Below, piece by piece: positions 27,557 to 35,289 of a DNA stretch of 64,000 nt (its first letter is position 1; the number at the start of each line of letters is the position of its first letter). Made by a program: the position numbers and the translations under genes. This DNA comes from an uncultured bacterium (GTDB lineage Bacteria > Cyanobacteriota > Vampirovibrionia > Gastranaerophilales > Gastranaerophilaceae). The notes under the pieces were generated by a model, which made no database searches, had not been told where the DNA came from, and was given only the letters and a program-made list of their open reading frames with translations. The stretch spans positions 40,899 to 104,898 of the forward strand of contig CACYTP010000003.1 of NCBI GenBank assembly GCA_902777385.1, in the 5' to 3' direction.

Positions 27557-28795
27557 GTGAAGGTAATTTTAATCAGTAGTAAATTTGATTTATATGGCGG
27601 TGCGGAGATTATGAATTATCGTATTGCGGATATGCTAAAAAGGCATGGACACGAAGTCTTTTTCTTTTGCAGTGATAAAAAGCCATATTATGATGAAAAT
27701 TATGAATATATTAACTATTTCCCGAAATATGAAACTCAAATACCAAAAAATTCTATAAAGTCAATAAAGAAGTACTATAATTTTGAAGCGAAGAATAAAC
27801 TCAGAGAGTTCGTCAAATTGATTAAACCTGATATTATTCATATACATGGATTTGGTGTTTTAACTCCATCAATTTTAGATGCGTACAAAGGTATACCTAC
27901 AGTAATGATGCTGCATGGTACTTATGTAAATATTTGTCCCCAAGGAATATTATTGAAAGCAAACGGAAACTGCTTCCAAAATGTTGAATGTCGCAATGGC
28001 AGATTCTATAATTGCATAAAAAACAGGTGTTTAGGAAATAGGTTTCAGACATATATCAGAAGAATATTATTGGCATTCGTTCAATATTTATACTTTACGC
28101 ACAATATTGATTATTATATCGCAGCAAGTAATGCTATAAAAAATAAATTTTTGGAAGCTGATAAAAGATTAAGTAAGAATAGAATTGAGGCTATATATAA
28201 TTTCTTGCCAAAGAATCTGACAGAAAATGTTATACCTAATTATAGTAACAGCGGTTATTTCTTATTTGTTGGAAGATTAGAAGAAGGGAAAGGGCTTGAT
28301 TATTTAATCAAAGCTATGGCCTCTTTGCCTCGTGATATTGAGTTGCATGTTGCAGGTGAGGGTGAGGCTAAGAATGAGCTTATGCCGTATATTAAAGATA
28401 ATAATCTTGAAAATGTTAAATTTGTGGGCTTTAAGAGCGGCGAAGAATTAAATGAAGAATACAATAACTGTATAGCTCTTATTGTTCCTTCAACTGGATA
28501 CGAGGCATTCGGTTTAATAAATGCTGAAGCCTTCATAAACGGTAAACCTGTTATAGCAAGTAATGTAGGAGGAATACCGGAAGTAGTTGAACATAATAAA
28601 ACGGGCTTGCTTTTTGAACCTGGGAACATTGAGCAACTGAAAGAATGTATTTTAAAATACAAAAACAATCCCGAACTTGTTATTGAACACGGTAAAAACG
28701 CTTATAAAAAAGCTATTGAAAACTATACAGAAGACATTTATTATGAAAAACTGATGCATGTGTATAATGAAGTTTTAAGTGAATATAAAAAGTAA
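27557..28795 (+). CDS. glycosyltransferase family 4 protein
   Basis: GT-B fold glycosyltransferase of 412 residues, probably making a surface polysaccharide or glycolipid. The N-terminal half begins with a GT4-like SSKFDLYGGAEIMNYRIADM; the C-terminal donor-binding half has FVGRLEEGKGLDYLIKAM and the EX7E region EAFGLINAEAF followed by GKPVIASNVGGIPEVV. A Cys-rich insert (about residues 130-160, with CPQG, NCF, ECRNG, NCIKNRC) is found in some GT4 enzymes. The start is a GTG at 27557. It stands alone in accessory DNA, so its pathway is unknown. Confidence 0.9.
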   Translation: MKVILISSKFDLYGGAEIMNYRIADMLKRHGHEVFFFCSDKKPYYDENYEYINYFPKYETQIPKNSIKSIKKYYNFEAKNKLREFVKLIKPDIIHIHGFGVLTPSILDAYKGIPTVMMLHGTYVNICPQGILLKANGNCFQNVECRNGRFYNCIKNRCLGNRFQTYIRRILLAFVQYLYFTHNIDYYIAASNAIKNKFLEADKRLSKNRIEAIYNFLPKNLTENVIPNYSNSGYFLFVGRLEEGKGLDYLIKAMASLPRDIELHVAGEGEAKNELMPYIKDNNLENVKFVGFKSGEELNEEYNNCIALIVPSTGYEAFGLINAEAFINGKPVIASNVGGIPEVVEHNKTGLLFEPGNIEQLKECILKYKNNPELVIEHGKNAYKKAIENYTEDIYYEKLMHVYNEVLSEYKK

Positions 28796-28853
28796 GGTGT
28801 AATCTCCTGCTTATTGGTTATTATTTGTCACTTACAAAAGTAATTATATATCA

Positions 28854-29168
28854 TTAGAATGGTATTAATATACTGCCTATGCAAAATACTGCGATTGATA
28901 CTAATATATTCCAGTCCCAAGCCTGACATGCACCCCAAATAGCAGGAATAATAATTATTAAATCAGAGAATACAAAGAAAATTATTGCCTTGTCTGCATT
29001 GTTTTGAGTTGCAATTAGTAAAAGCAGAGGTTTTAAAATAACAGCTATTCCGGCAACTATCACTGCTATAATAAATGCGGCTATATTTGGCAAATCTGCT
29101 TCTACCAGTCCGCATTTAAAAACGTATGCCGCAAATATATAATATATAAATTTTGGAATTGAAATCAT
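28854..29168 (-). CDS. small four-helix membrane protein
   Basis: A 104-residue, almost wholly hydrophobic protein with about four transmembrane helices and no charged domain. Family not recognised. AAAGGAG precedes the ATG. It is the last of four closely spaced minus-strand genes (30280 to 28854). Confidence 0.65.
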   Translation of the reverse strand: MISIPKFIYYIFAAYVFKCGLVEADLPNIAAFIIAVIVAGIAVILKPLLLLIATQNNADKAIIFFVFSDLIIIIPAIWGACQAWDWNILVSIAVFCIGSILIPF

Positions 29169-29199
29169 TATTGCTGCTCCTTTAAATTATTTTTATTAT

Positions 29200-29610
29200 T
29201 TAATATCCGTACATTTTAACTCCACGCCAAGTGTTTACACTTGAATTCATTGAGTTTATTATACCCGTAGTTGCATTAGTCATATTAGCACTGGAATTTA
29301 TAACTTCTTGTTTGTATTGTAATTCTGCAAGATGAGTGTTACTGGCATTACTTTCTATACGTCGTATATTTTCGTAGCAAGCTTCTTGTTTATCATTATC
29401 TTCTATGCTTTTACAATGTGCTATTTTCTTGTCAAAATCTCTTTTTCGTTCTTGCCAGTACTTCTTTTCTGCCAAAATATAATCTTTATCCGGATCAAGG
29501 TTTATATATTGGTTAGGACAAAATTCGTTCCATTGCGGTTCAAAATATGCTTCCGCAAAAACCGGCGAAATAGAACATAATAACAAAATCGTGATAATTT
29601 GTTTTTTCAT
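29200..29610 (-). CDS. secreted hypothetical protein
   Basis: A 136-residue protein with a clear signal peptide (MKKQIITILLLCSISPVFA) and a helical, charged mature part with three Cys (FCPNQY, AHCKS, EACYEN). Two of the Cys bracket a possible helical hairpin. Function unknown. Its Shine-Dalgarno lies within the last codons of the upstream gene (stop at 29612), so translation is coupled. Confidence 0.7.
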   Translation of the reverse strand: MKKQIITILLLCSISPVFAEAYFEPQWNEFCPNQYINLDPDKDYILAEKKYWQERKRDFDKKIAHCKSIEDNDKQEACYENIRRIESNASNTHLAELQYKQEVINSSANMTNATTGIINSMNSSVNTWRGVKMYGY

Positions 29611-29611
29611 T

Positions 29612-29902
29612 TTAATCTCCTTTTAGATTCTTGTATTTCAATAGACAATATATTAAGTAAATAGCGGTCAAAATATTAACTATTACCCATATAACTCTGC
29701 CAAGCGGCATTCTGATAATCGGATTATATAGGACTGCAATTACTATGAATATATAAATTGTATCTTGGTTAAGTTTCTTATTTTTTATGATTTCATAAAT
29801 TAGACCAAAGAAAACTGCAAAGCGTAACAGGATATAATATCCGTACGGTAACGGTAATAATGCCAAAAGTAAAAGTATTATAAGTAATATTAGAATTGAC
29901 AT
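29612..29902 (-). CDS. DUF6804-like small membrane protein
   Basis: A 96-residue protein with about four hydrophobic segments. ALLPLPYGYYILLRFAVFF and IIRMPLGRVIWVIVNI match what I recall of the DUF6804 family of small membrane proteins, function unknown. AGGGGAA precedes the ATG. It lies in a four-gene operon with a DUF805-like gene upstream and a secreted protein downstream. Confidence 0.65.
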   Translation of the reverse strand: MSILILLIILLLLALLPLPYGYYILLRFAVFFGLIYEIIKNKKLNQDTIYIFIVIAVLYNPIIRMPLGRVIWVIVNILTAIYLIYCLLKYKNLKGD

Positions 29903-29911
29903 ATTATTCCC

Positions 29912-30280
29912 CTAACAATTGTTTTTCCCTTTGCAAAATAGCAAATAAGCTCCTGCAATAATTTGTACAATATAATATATTAGGAGTACTATTTCTGTAT
30001 GTATAAAAGAACGTGATAAAGGAAATAAGAATGTTAGTACTACAGCTAGAAACCAAGATATATCTTTATCTTGTGTTATATCATATAAGCGTTTTTTTAC
30101 GTTGAATAGCCCAAAAATCATTGCAAAAGGAATTGTAATAATCAGCAGGCTAGAGATTATGATTATTATATTATTAATAAAATAATGCAAACGACCAATA
30201 CCGCCTTTTGGTGAAAAAATACTTTTAATGTTATATTTATTGTTTTTAATATTTAAATCTTGTTCTAAATTATTATCCAT
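29912..30280 (-). CDS. DUF805-like membrane protein
   Basis: A 122-residue protein with three to four transmembrane helices. FSPKGGIGRLHYFINN at the start and KKRLYDITQDKDIS in the middle resemble the GR..R/Y.. and KRxHDIG parts of DUF805 proteins, so it is probably a diverged member. Function unknown. AGGAG lies upstream of the ATG. First gene of the four-gene operon. Confidence 0.6.
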   Translation of the reverse strand: MDNNLEQDLNIKNNKYNIKSIFSPKGGIGRLHYFINNIIIIISSLLIITIPFAMIFGLFNVKKRLYDITQDKDISWFLAVVLTFLFPLSRSFIHTEIVLLIYYIVQIIAGAYLLFCKGKNNC

Positions 30281-30329
30281 AATAGTACTCCTATATTATT
30301 AATTGAATTGTATTACGTTTATTTGTTTT

Positions 30330-31376
30330 TTACTTTAAGTTTTTGACAAAAGATTTGTAATATTCTTCTGAAGTTTTATAATTATTCTTTTTTAAAATTT
30401 GGTAGGAATTACTTAAAATTTTATATGCCTTAGTATCTTCATCAAGATTTATAAAAAGTTCAATGAACTCTGTTTCCCCCTCATTAGTTAATTGTCTTAT
30501 ACATTTATACGAGAAAAGAGTACAATCTTCGGGGTCTTCATATTGCCCCCAATGTTCAAAATCGTAGATATTCGGATATAGAAAAGCATATATATATCTA
30601 TCTAATCTATTTTCTATATCTTCTGCTAAATCTTTATTAGTATTAATTTTTTGAAAATTGCTCCATAATTTTATAAAATAGGCAATCTTATTCATGTTTA
30701 ACGTATAACTGCCATCAGAAAATATGTCTGCACTACCTTTTAATTCTACCAGTTCTTGGACTCTGTTATCCCAATATTTCTGCCAATTGCTGTTCAAGTA
30801 CAGTGACAAATCACGTTGAAACCAAGGATTAATTTGCGGTACTTCTGTTTCATCGGCGTGCAAAATTACAATAGAATTACAGTAATATTCAGGATATTTA
30901 TATTTTATGAAAGTGTCATTTCCAAAATGTGTAAAAACATATTCAATATCATTAACTTTAAAGGTTTGTGTATAATAATTCGAGCTATAATCGTAATTAA
31001 CGCCTGAATCGTATGGATTAACAAAGTCTAGAAAATTCGCATAATATCTTAAGTTGTCAAGATACAAATTATAAACGAGTTCTTTATCTTTTTTTGTGTG
31101 TCTTTCGTCTTTGAGGTACTTCTTAATATCAGTTTCTAATTCTTTTATTTTTATCAATGCACTATAACTATAATCTTTATTGAGTAAATCATATTTGTTT
31201 ATTTTAATTGGCTTTATACTTTTATAACTTAATTGGTTTTTATATATTTTTTCTATTATATTTGAATTTATTTTTTGTTTAATGTTTTTTATATAATCAT
31301 TTGCAAAACAATATGCACAAACTGATGAAATAATAAATGAAATAATAACTATATATGCAAAATTTCGATGTTTCAT
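30330..31376 (-). CDS. hypothetical protein with N-terminal membrane anchor or signal
   Basis: A 348-residue protein with one hydrophobic N-terminal helix (FAYIVIISFIISSVCAYCFA), either a signal peptide or an anchor, followed by a Tyr/Asn/Lys-rich soluble domain. No recognised motif. It begins inside a 100-bp sequence (31371-31470) that is repeated upstream of the next gene, and a large palindrome sits about 15-62 nt before its start, a good place for repression. Low GC and unknown family mark it as accessory. Confidence 0.7.
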   Translation of the reverse strand: MKHRNFAYIVIISFIISSVCAYCFANDYIKNIKQKINSNIIEKIYKNQLSYKSIKPIKINKYDLLNKDYSYSALIKIKELETDIKKYLKDERHTKKDKELVYNLYLDNLRYYANFLDFVNPYDSGVNYDYSSNYYTQTFKVNDIEYVFTHFGNDTFIKYKYPEYYCNSIVILHADETEVPQINPWFQRDLSLYLNSNWQKYWDNRVQELVELKGSADIFSDGSYTLNMNKIAYFIKLWSNFQKINTNKDLAEDIENRLDRYIYAFLYPNIYDFEHWGQYEDPEDCTLFSYKCIRQLTNEGETEFIELFINLDEDTKAYKILSNSYQILKKNNYKTSEEYYKSFVKNLK

Positions 31377-31470
31377 AAATCCAACCTCGTTAGAACTATA
31401 AGTCTATTTTATGCATAAATATGGACTTATATGTTCTATTATAAATTATTTTTTATAAATTTCAACCCTT
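31371..31470 (-). repeat. palindrome-containing upstream repeat, copy 1
   Basis: About 100 bp that is nearly identical to 32084-32187. It holds a 48-bp imperfect palindrome (31391-31438) running from TAGAAC to GTTCTA around a central TATGCATA, with AAGTC/GACTT half-sites. It directly precedes and includes the start codon of the 30330-31376 gene, so it is a likely promoter-operator. Confidence 0.7.
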
Positions 31471-31475
31471 GACTA

Positions 31476-32054
31476 TTAATATCTCGACATCTTTTTTATG
31501 CTCATTTCGGTAAGTATATTTCCTTGAAACGTTCTGATGCTCAAATCAACGAAATTAAGAGTTTTACTTATACAAAAAGCTATATCTTCATCTGTAAAAT
31601 CTACAGAATTAAAAGGTTTGGATTTTAAAATTTCTTCAATAACAATTTCAGATTGCTCCATAACATTTTGTATGGTATTTGTTGCAGGCGTTTCATACCA
31701 ACCACTATATATTACAAGTCCATTTTTACAATATATACTTAAAATTTTATTATATATTTCGTAAAATTTTGCTTCTATTGTTTCTCTGTTTGTATATTTG
31801 ATACGTTTGAGCAAGTCACCCATAAAGAGTGGGAAAATTTTATTGTCCTCTCCTGGAATTATACCAGCTGTACAGCATAACACTGCGACATAGTAAAAAT
31901 ACATAACAATATCAAATGTTTTATTATGATCTCTATTAAAATAATAATTTTTTGTTAAATACTCAGTGTAGGAATCAAAAAAATTTTCATTTCTCTTATT
32001 GCAAAATATGTAAAATATAATTAAAATTAATGAAATTCCTAAATATACCAGCAT
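31476..32054 (-). CDS. hypothetical membrane-anchored protein
   Basis: A 192-residue protein with an N-terminal hydrophobic helix (LVYLGISLILIIFYIFC), a second hydrophobic stretch near residues 50-70 and a helical soluble C-terminus. No motif recognised. AAGGAG precedes the ATG. The upstream region is the second copy of the palindrome-containing repeat, so it is probably co-regulated with the 30330-31376 gene. Confidence 0.65.
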   Translation of the reverse strand: MLVYLGISLILIIFYIFCNKRNENFFDSYTEYLTKNYYFNRDHNKTFDIVMYFYYVAVLCCTAGIIPGEDNKIFPLFMGDLLKRIKYTNRETIEAKFYEIYNKILSIYCKNGLVIYSGWYETPATNTIQNVMEQSEIVIEEILKSKPFNSVDFTDEDIAFCISKTLNFVDLSIRTFQGNILTEMSIKKMSRY

Positions 32055-32083
32055 ATAAATAACTCCTTAACAGATTACTTTAG

Positions 32084-32187
32084 TTTCATAAATCCAACCT
32101 CGTTAGAATTGTAAGTCTATTTTTATGCATAAATATAGGCTTACATGTTCTATTATTATAAATTATTTTTTGCAAATTTCAACCCTT
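32084..32187 (-). repeat. palindrome-containing upstream repeat, copy 2
   Basis: Near-identical to 31371-31470, with a matching palindrome at 32104-32152. On the minus strand it still carries the ancestral ATG, which now opens a four-codon frame (Met-Lys-Leu-Lys-stop) ahead of the real gene start at 32054. This shows the repeat arose by duplication of a promoter plus gene start. Confidence 0.7.
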
Positions 32188-32226
32188 ATTTTTAATATTT
32201 TTCACAAATTTGTCCATTTAACCATA

Positions 32227-32254
32227 TAATATAAGACTTGTAAGTCTTATATTA
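32227..32254. promoter_or_regulatory. perfect 28-bp palindrome, probable operator
   Basis: TAATATAAGACTT-GT-AAGTCTTATATTA: 13-bp perfect arms. The AAGTC half-site is shared with the palindromes in the two upstream repeats. It lies about 80 bp before the XRE regulator gene. No T-run follows, so an operator is likelier than a terminator. A weaker palindrome (ATAGAGCAT...ATGTTCTAT, 32285-32304) lies closer to the start. Confidence 0.6.
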
Positions 32255-32330
32255 CCCCCATTTTTAACCGTCTAAGGCATTCAAATAGAGCATAAATGTT
32301 CTATCATGTGAAATAGTAGAGGGATGAATT

Positions 32331-32753
32331 ATGGCGGATAACTTAAGAACAAGTATAGGGGAAAGAATTAGGGCTCAGCGTATTGCACTCAATATTACTC
32401 AGGAAGAGTTAGCTGAAATGGTTGATATGCATGGAAAACAAATTTACAGGATAGAAACAGGTAAATGTTCGCCGTCATTTATTAATGTATTAAATATAAT
32501 TACCGCTTTAAAAATGGATATTAGAGTTTTAGATATTAAAAATATAAATAATTTTAACCCTTTAAGAGATGAGATTTATTCTATATTATCAGACGCAACG
32601 GATGAAGAATTATATCTGTACCGTAATGTTATTGATGCTATTCGTAAAAGCCGGAGATTAACGACAAAGGAACTCCAAAAAATAAAAAAAGCTACTATAT
32701 CAAAACACAATGAGATAATTGCTGACAACTCAATAAACAAAAAGAGTAAATGA
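32331..32753 (+). CDS. XRE-family transcriptional regulator
   Basis: A 140-residue helix-turn-helix protein. The HTH is at residues about 8-65 (GERIRAQRIALNITQEELAE ... HGKQIYRIETGKCSP), of the Cro/CI/XRE type, followed by a helical C-terminal part rich in Lys. GAGGG precedes the ATG. Given the shared AAGTC palindromes upstream of this gene and of the two divergent membrane-anchored genes, it probably represses itself and them; this is inference from site position. Confidence 0.88.
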   Translation: MADNLRTSIGERIRAQRIALNITQEELAEMVDMHGKQIYRIETGKCSPSFINVLNIITALKMDIRVLDIKNINNFNPLRDEIYSILSDATDEELYLYRNVIDAIRKSRRLTTKELQKIKKATISKHNEIIADNSINKKSK

Positions 32754-32895
32754 CGAATACCATTTGTTGTCTTTTTATATTTAGTTTTGTAACATTAGTT
32801 TATACTTAACCTTCTGTGTCTAAAGTTATTTAGTTATAGTGTCGTATATATGATTAAAACTATAGTTATTTTAACGATTATAAATTGAGGCATGC

Positions 32896-34122
32896 ATGAC
32901 AATTAACTTTGGGACAATGTTATTTAACAATAATAATTACTCTTCTGTTTCTTCGGCTACACAGTCAGCCGAGGTTACTAAAAACAGTGAAATAGAGTAT
33001 AATGTATCAATTAATTCTGAGTCTAAAGAAGAAAATATTGTAAATAAAATTAAAAGCGAAAATAATGGGGATTCAATATATAAAATTGCAAATGATATTG
33101 CAAATGGTGATTATTCTGCTACCGGAATAAAATACAGTAAAAGTATCAATAATGACATTTCATCGCTTCAAAAGACAAGTAATGCCAACATATATATTGA
33201 TCTTCCAAAAACTCAAATGTTAGCGTTAAAAGAAATAATATTACAAGTAAGAAACCAAAGACCTAGCGGAAGTAATACTCCGACCGGCGGTGGCGACAAC
33301 ACAGGTGAAGTCGGCGGTAACACACCAACAGGCGGTGGGGACAATACAGGTGAAGTCGGAGGAAACACGCCAACAGGCGGTGGCGACAACACAGGTGAAG
33401 TCGGCGGAAACACTCCAACAGACGGGGGCGACAACACAGGCGAAGTCGGCGGAAACACGCCAACAGACGGTGGCGACAACACAGGCGAAGTCGGCGGAAA
33501 CACGCCAACAGGAGGCTTAGAAGGCTTCATTGGCAGCGGCTTCAATTATATTTGGTACATCTTTGCAAAAACAACTTATGGTCCTGATACGGCAGGAATG
33601 TTAGATATGGCACATGAAAAAAGAAATGATCCGACTTATGAAAAGGATGCAACTAAGATGTCTAACTGGAATGACAATAGTGTATCAGTTGACAAAGACT
33701 TTCTGAAAAATAAGGTTGCAACAGAATTTAATGACTATGGATTTGATATCGATACAATACCCGGTTATTTCTTCCCAAGTTACTCTGATCCTTGCAAGAG
33801 AATAGCTGTGGATGCAGACTTTTTAGCGGCTATCAGCAATAAAGCAAAAGTTCTTGATAATAATCAGGATTTAGGAATGGGCTTTACCGAATCAAATCTG
33901 CACTATGCTTTAGGACATGTTGCTATAAGAAACAGATATGTTGATAGTGACGGCAATTTACACGTTTATGTATATGATACCTATGATTTTAACAGTTCGG
34001 ATACAAATAAATTGAGTATAGCAGGCAGAAATGCAATGATGAACGGTGAATTAAAACCATATTTTACAATACACGAAGTAGTAGTTCCAAAATCAAAACT
34101 TGATACTCTATGGAATAACTAA
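32896..34122 (+). CDS. large protein with 15-residue tandem repeat linker
   Basis: A 408-residue protein in three parts: a Ser/Asn-rich N-terminus (1-126) without a signal peptide, a linker of five 15-residue repeats (NTPT[G/D]GGDNTGEVGG, residues 127-201) and a C-terminal domain of about 200 residues containing WYIFAKTTYGPD, LHYALGHVAIRNRYVD and VYDTYDF. The modular shape with a flexible Gly/Thr linker resembles secreted effectors or adhesins, but I do not recognise the C-terminal domain. GAGG lies 5 nt before the ATG at 32896. GC content is locally raised in the repeats. Confidence 0.75.
   Translation: MTINFGTMLFNNNNYSSVSSATQSAEVTKNSEIEYNVSINSESKEENIVNKIKSENNGDSIYKIANDIANGDYSATGIKYSKSINNDISSLQKTSNANIYIDLPKTQMLALKEIILQVRNQRPSGSNTPTGGGDNTGEVGGNTPTGGGDNTGEVGGNTPTGGGDNTGEVGGNTPTDGGDNTGEVGGNTPTDGGDNTGEVGGNTPTGGLEGFIGSGFNYIWYIFAKTTYGPDTAGMLDMAHEKRNDPTYEKDATKMSNWNDNSVSVDKDFLKNKVATEFNDYGFDIDTIPGYFFPSYSDPCKRIAVDADFLAAISNKAKVLDNNQDLGMGFTESNLHYALGHVAIRNRYVDSDGNLHVYVYDTYDFNSSDTNKLSIAGRNAMMNGELKPYFTIHEVVVPKSKLDTLWNN
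33274..33498 (+). repeat. five tandem 45-bp coding repeats
   Basis: Five copies of a 45-bp unit with few base differences, plus a partial sixth to 33516. The unit length is a multiple of three, so copy-number change would alter linker length but not the frame. It is coding, not a CRISPR array (no unique spacers). Confidence 0.9.
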
Positions 34123-34123
34123 T

Positions 34124-34645
34124 TTATTTTTTTATAGCACCCCAGGCCCTTATCGTATCACGCTCATACTTTATTAAGTAATAATCTCCCTGAGGGTTAT
34201 ACTGAATATCAGCTTCCATATAAACCTTCGGTTCATCATGTGGCATACCGACCTTGTCACGTTTTGCGTTTATTTCCTTACGCTGTTTTTCCTCTTTTTT
34301 TAACTCTTTTTTATATTCTTTATTGCTCAGACGCTTTGGTGCAGAAGCATCTTCCTCAACTTTAAACACAGGAATAATCGCTATCGCCTCTTTACTCTGT
34401 ATAAGCAAAAGAAATTCCTGACTATCTGACAACGCCAACTCATAATATCCAGGCTTAATCACATTCCCAGCATTGTCATAAATAGGATCTACAAGTATTA
34501 ATGTAGGATAATCGGCTTCTGCAAGCGAATATCGTACATAAGTTTTTGAATCGTGAGAAACTCCTGCAGTTTCTTGCGGCTGCATCGGATACGGACGGGT
34601 TTCGGGGTCATTCAATATATAATCTGCAAAAGCTCCCTCAAGCAT
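34124..34645 (-). CDS. hypothetical protein downstream of rnpA
   Basis: A 173-residue soluble protein not recognised by me. It has a beta-rich first half (TYVRYSLAEADYPTLILVDP, GYYELALSDSQEFLLLIQS), a Lys/Glu-rich helix around residue 120 (YKKELKKEEKQRKEIN) and a closing beta segment (GDYYLIKYERDTIRAWG). Its ATG overlaps the rnpA stop by 1 nt, so it is co-translated with rnpA. It converges with the repeat protein gene, with only one base between the two stop codons. Confidence 0.75.
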   Translation of the reverse strand: MLEGAFADYILNDPETRPYPMQPQETAGVSHDSKTYVRYSLAEADYPTLILVDPIYDNAGNVIKPGYYELALSDSQEFLLLIQSKEAIAIIPVFKVEEDASAPKRLSNKEYKKELKKEEKQRKEINAKRDKVGMPHDEPKVYMEADIQYNPQGDYYLIKYERDTIRAWGAIKK

Positions 34646-35001
34646 TATTTTAACTCCTCTATAAGAGTTTTAATGCTGTTTCTGATTTCGTCAAAATTTT
34701 GCACTAAGGCACGCTCATACCCAACAAAGATTAATGACATATATTTTTGAGAATTTCCTAATTCTTTGTTTTTTAACTGAAGCCTGTAAGTTTCTCTCAT
34801 CAAACGTTTTAGCCGATTACGTTTTACGGCACGCTTGTGTGTTTTCTTGCTAACAACAAATCCGACCTTTGTTGGAGTTTCATAATCAGACTTTTCTTTA
34901 CCAACATACAAAACTATTCCACGGCAATAATGGGAATTTTTTATCTTGTATGTCGCAGAAAACGCTGCTCTGTTTTTTAGTCTGTACTCTCTTGGTAACA
35001 T
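34645..35001 (-). CDS. rnpA: ribonuclease P protein component
   Basis: Protein subunit of RNase P, which matures tRNA 5' ends. The RNR motif is clear (KRAVKRNRLKRLMRE), with KVGFVVSKKTHKRA before it. I start at the ATG at 34999-35001 (MLPREYRL, the usual RnpA N-terminus; 118 residues), since a consensus promoter with TATAAT ending 6 nt upstream occupies the DNA of the longer frame. The mRNA is therefore probably leaderless. rpmH, normally adjacent, lies 3.4 kb away. Confidence 0.93.
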   Translation of the reverse strand: MLPREYRLKNRAAFSATYKIKNSHYCRGIVLYVGKEKSDYETPTKVGFVVSKKTHKRAVKRNRLKRLMRETYRLQLKNKELGNSQKYMSLIFVGYERALVQNFDEIRNSIKTLIEELK

Positions 35002-35007
35002 AAAAAA

Positions 35008-35036
35008 ATTATACATTATATTCTTTAAGTTGTCAT
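35008..35036 (-). promoter_or_regulatory. rnpA promoter, predicted leaderless
   Basis: Minus strand: ATGACA (35031-35036), 17-bp spacer, TATAAT (35008-35013), then 6 nt to the rnpA ATG. A near-consensus housekeeping promoter with no space for a leader. Confidence 0.7.
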
Positions 35037-35074
35037 CTTTGTAATGTAAATCTGGAACTGAGCATTTTTTACAT

Positions 35075-35237
35075 AAAAAAAGATCCGAGGATCAGGTATC
35101 TTGGAGGATTAAAAAAATAATAAATATGACTAGATTATTATTTCTCCCGACCGCTCGGATTGCCTATTAGGCAATTTTATATTTGTTTATCCGTTTCTGT
35201 AGAAACAGGATAGAATTCAATCCATATACTATATACT
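35075..35237 (-). ncRNA. candidate structured small RNA
   Basis: Minus-strand unit with its own promoter (TTGCAA 35267-35272, 17-bp spacer, TATATT 35244-35249) and a terminator-like end. Predicted hairpins in order: ATCC-GTTTC/GAAAC-GGAT with TGTA loop (35189-35211); TTGCC/GGCAA (35160-35174); and a long bulged hairpin whose arms are CTCGGAT/ATCCGAG, CTCC/GGAG and TTATTATTT/AAATAATAA (35083-35160), followed directly by a T7 run. About 160 nt. It does not match SRP RNA, tmRNA or RNase P RNA. The 5' end is estimated. Confidence 0.5.
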
Positions 35238-35289
35238 ACCACTAATATAGAACTATAAATAATTTTTTGCAACTATATGTAAAACTTTA

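Noticed and set aside
33274..33498. Regular 45-bp repeats that could suggest a CRISPR array
   Set aside because: No unique spacers; the repeats are in frame and encode a regular 15-residue peptide repeat. The minus-strand open frames across it are shadows of the same repeat.
35075..35237. TPP riboswitch or SRP RNA in the 35.1 kb structured region
   Set aside because: ACCTGATCC recalls part of the TPP element, but the CUGAGA and other core parts are missing; the SRP GGAAGGAAGC loop is absent.
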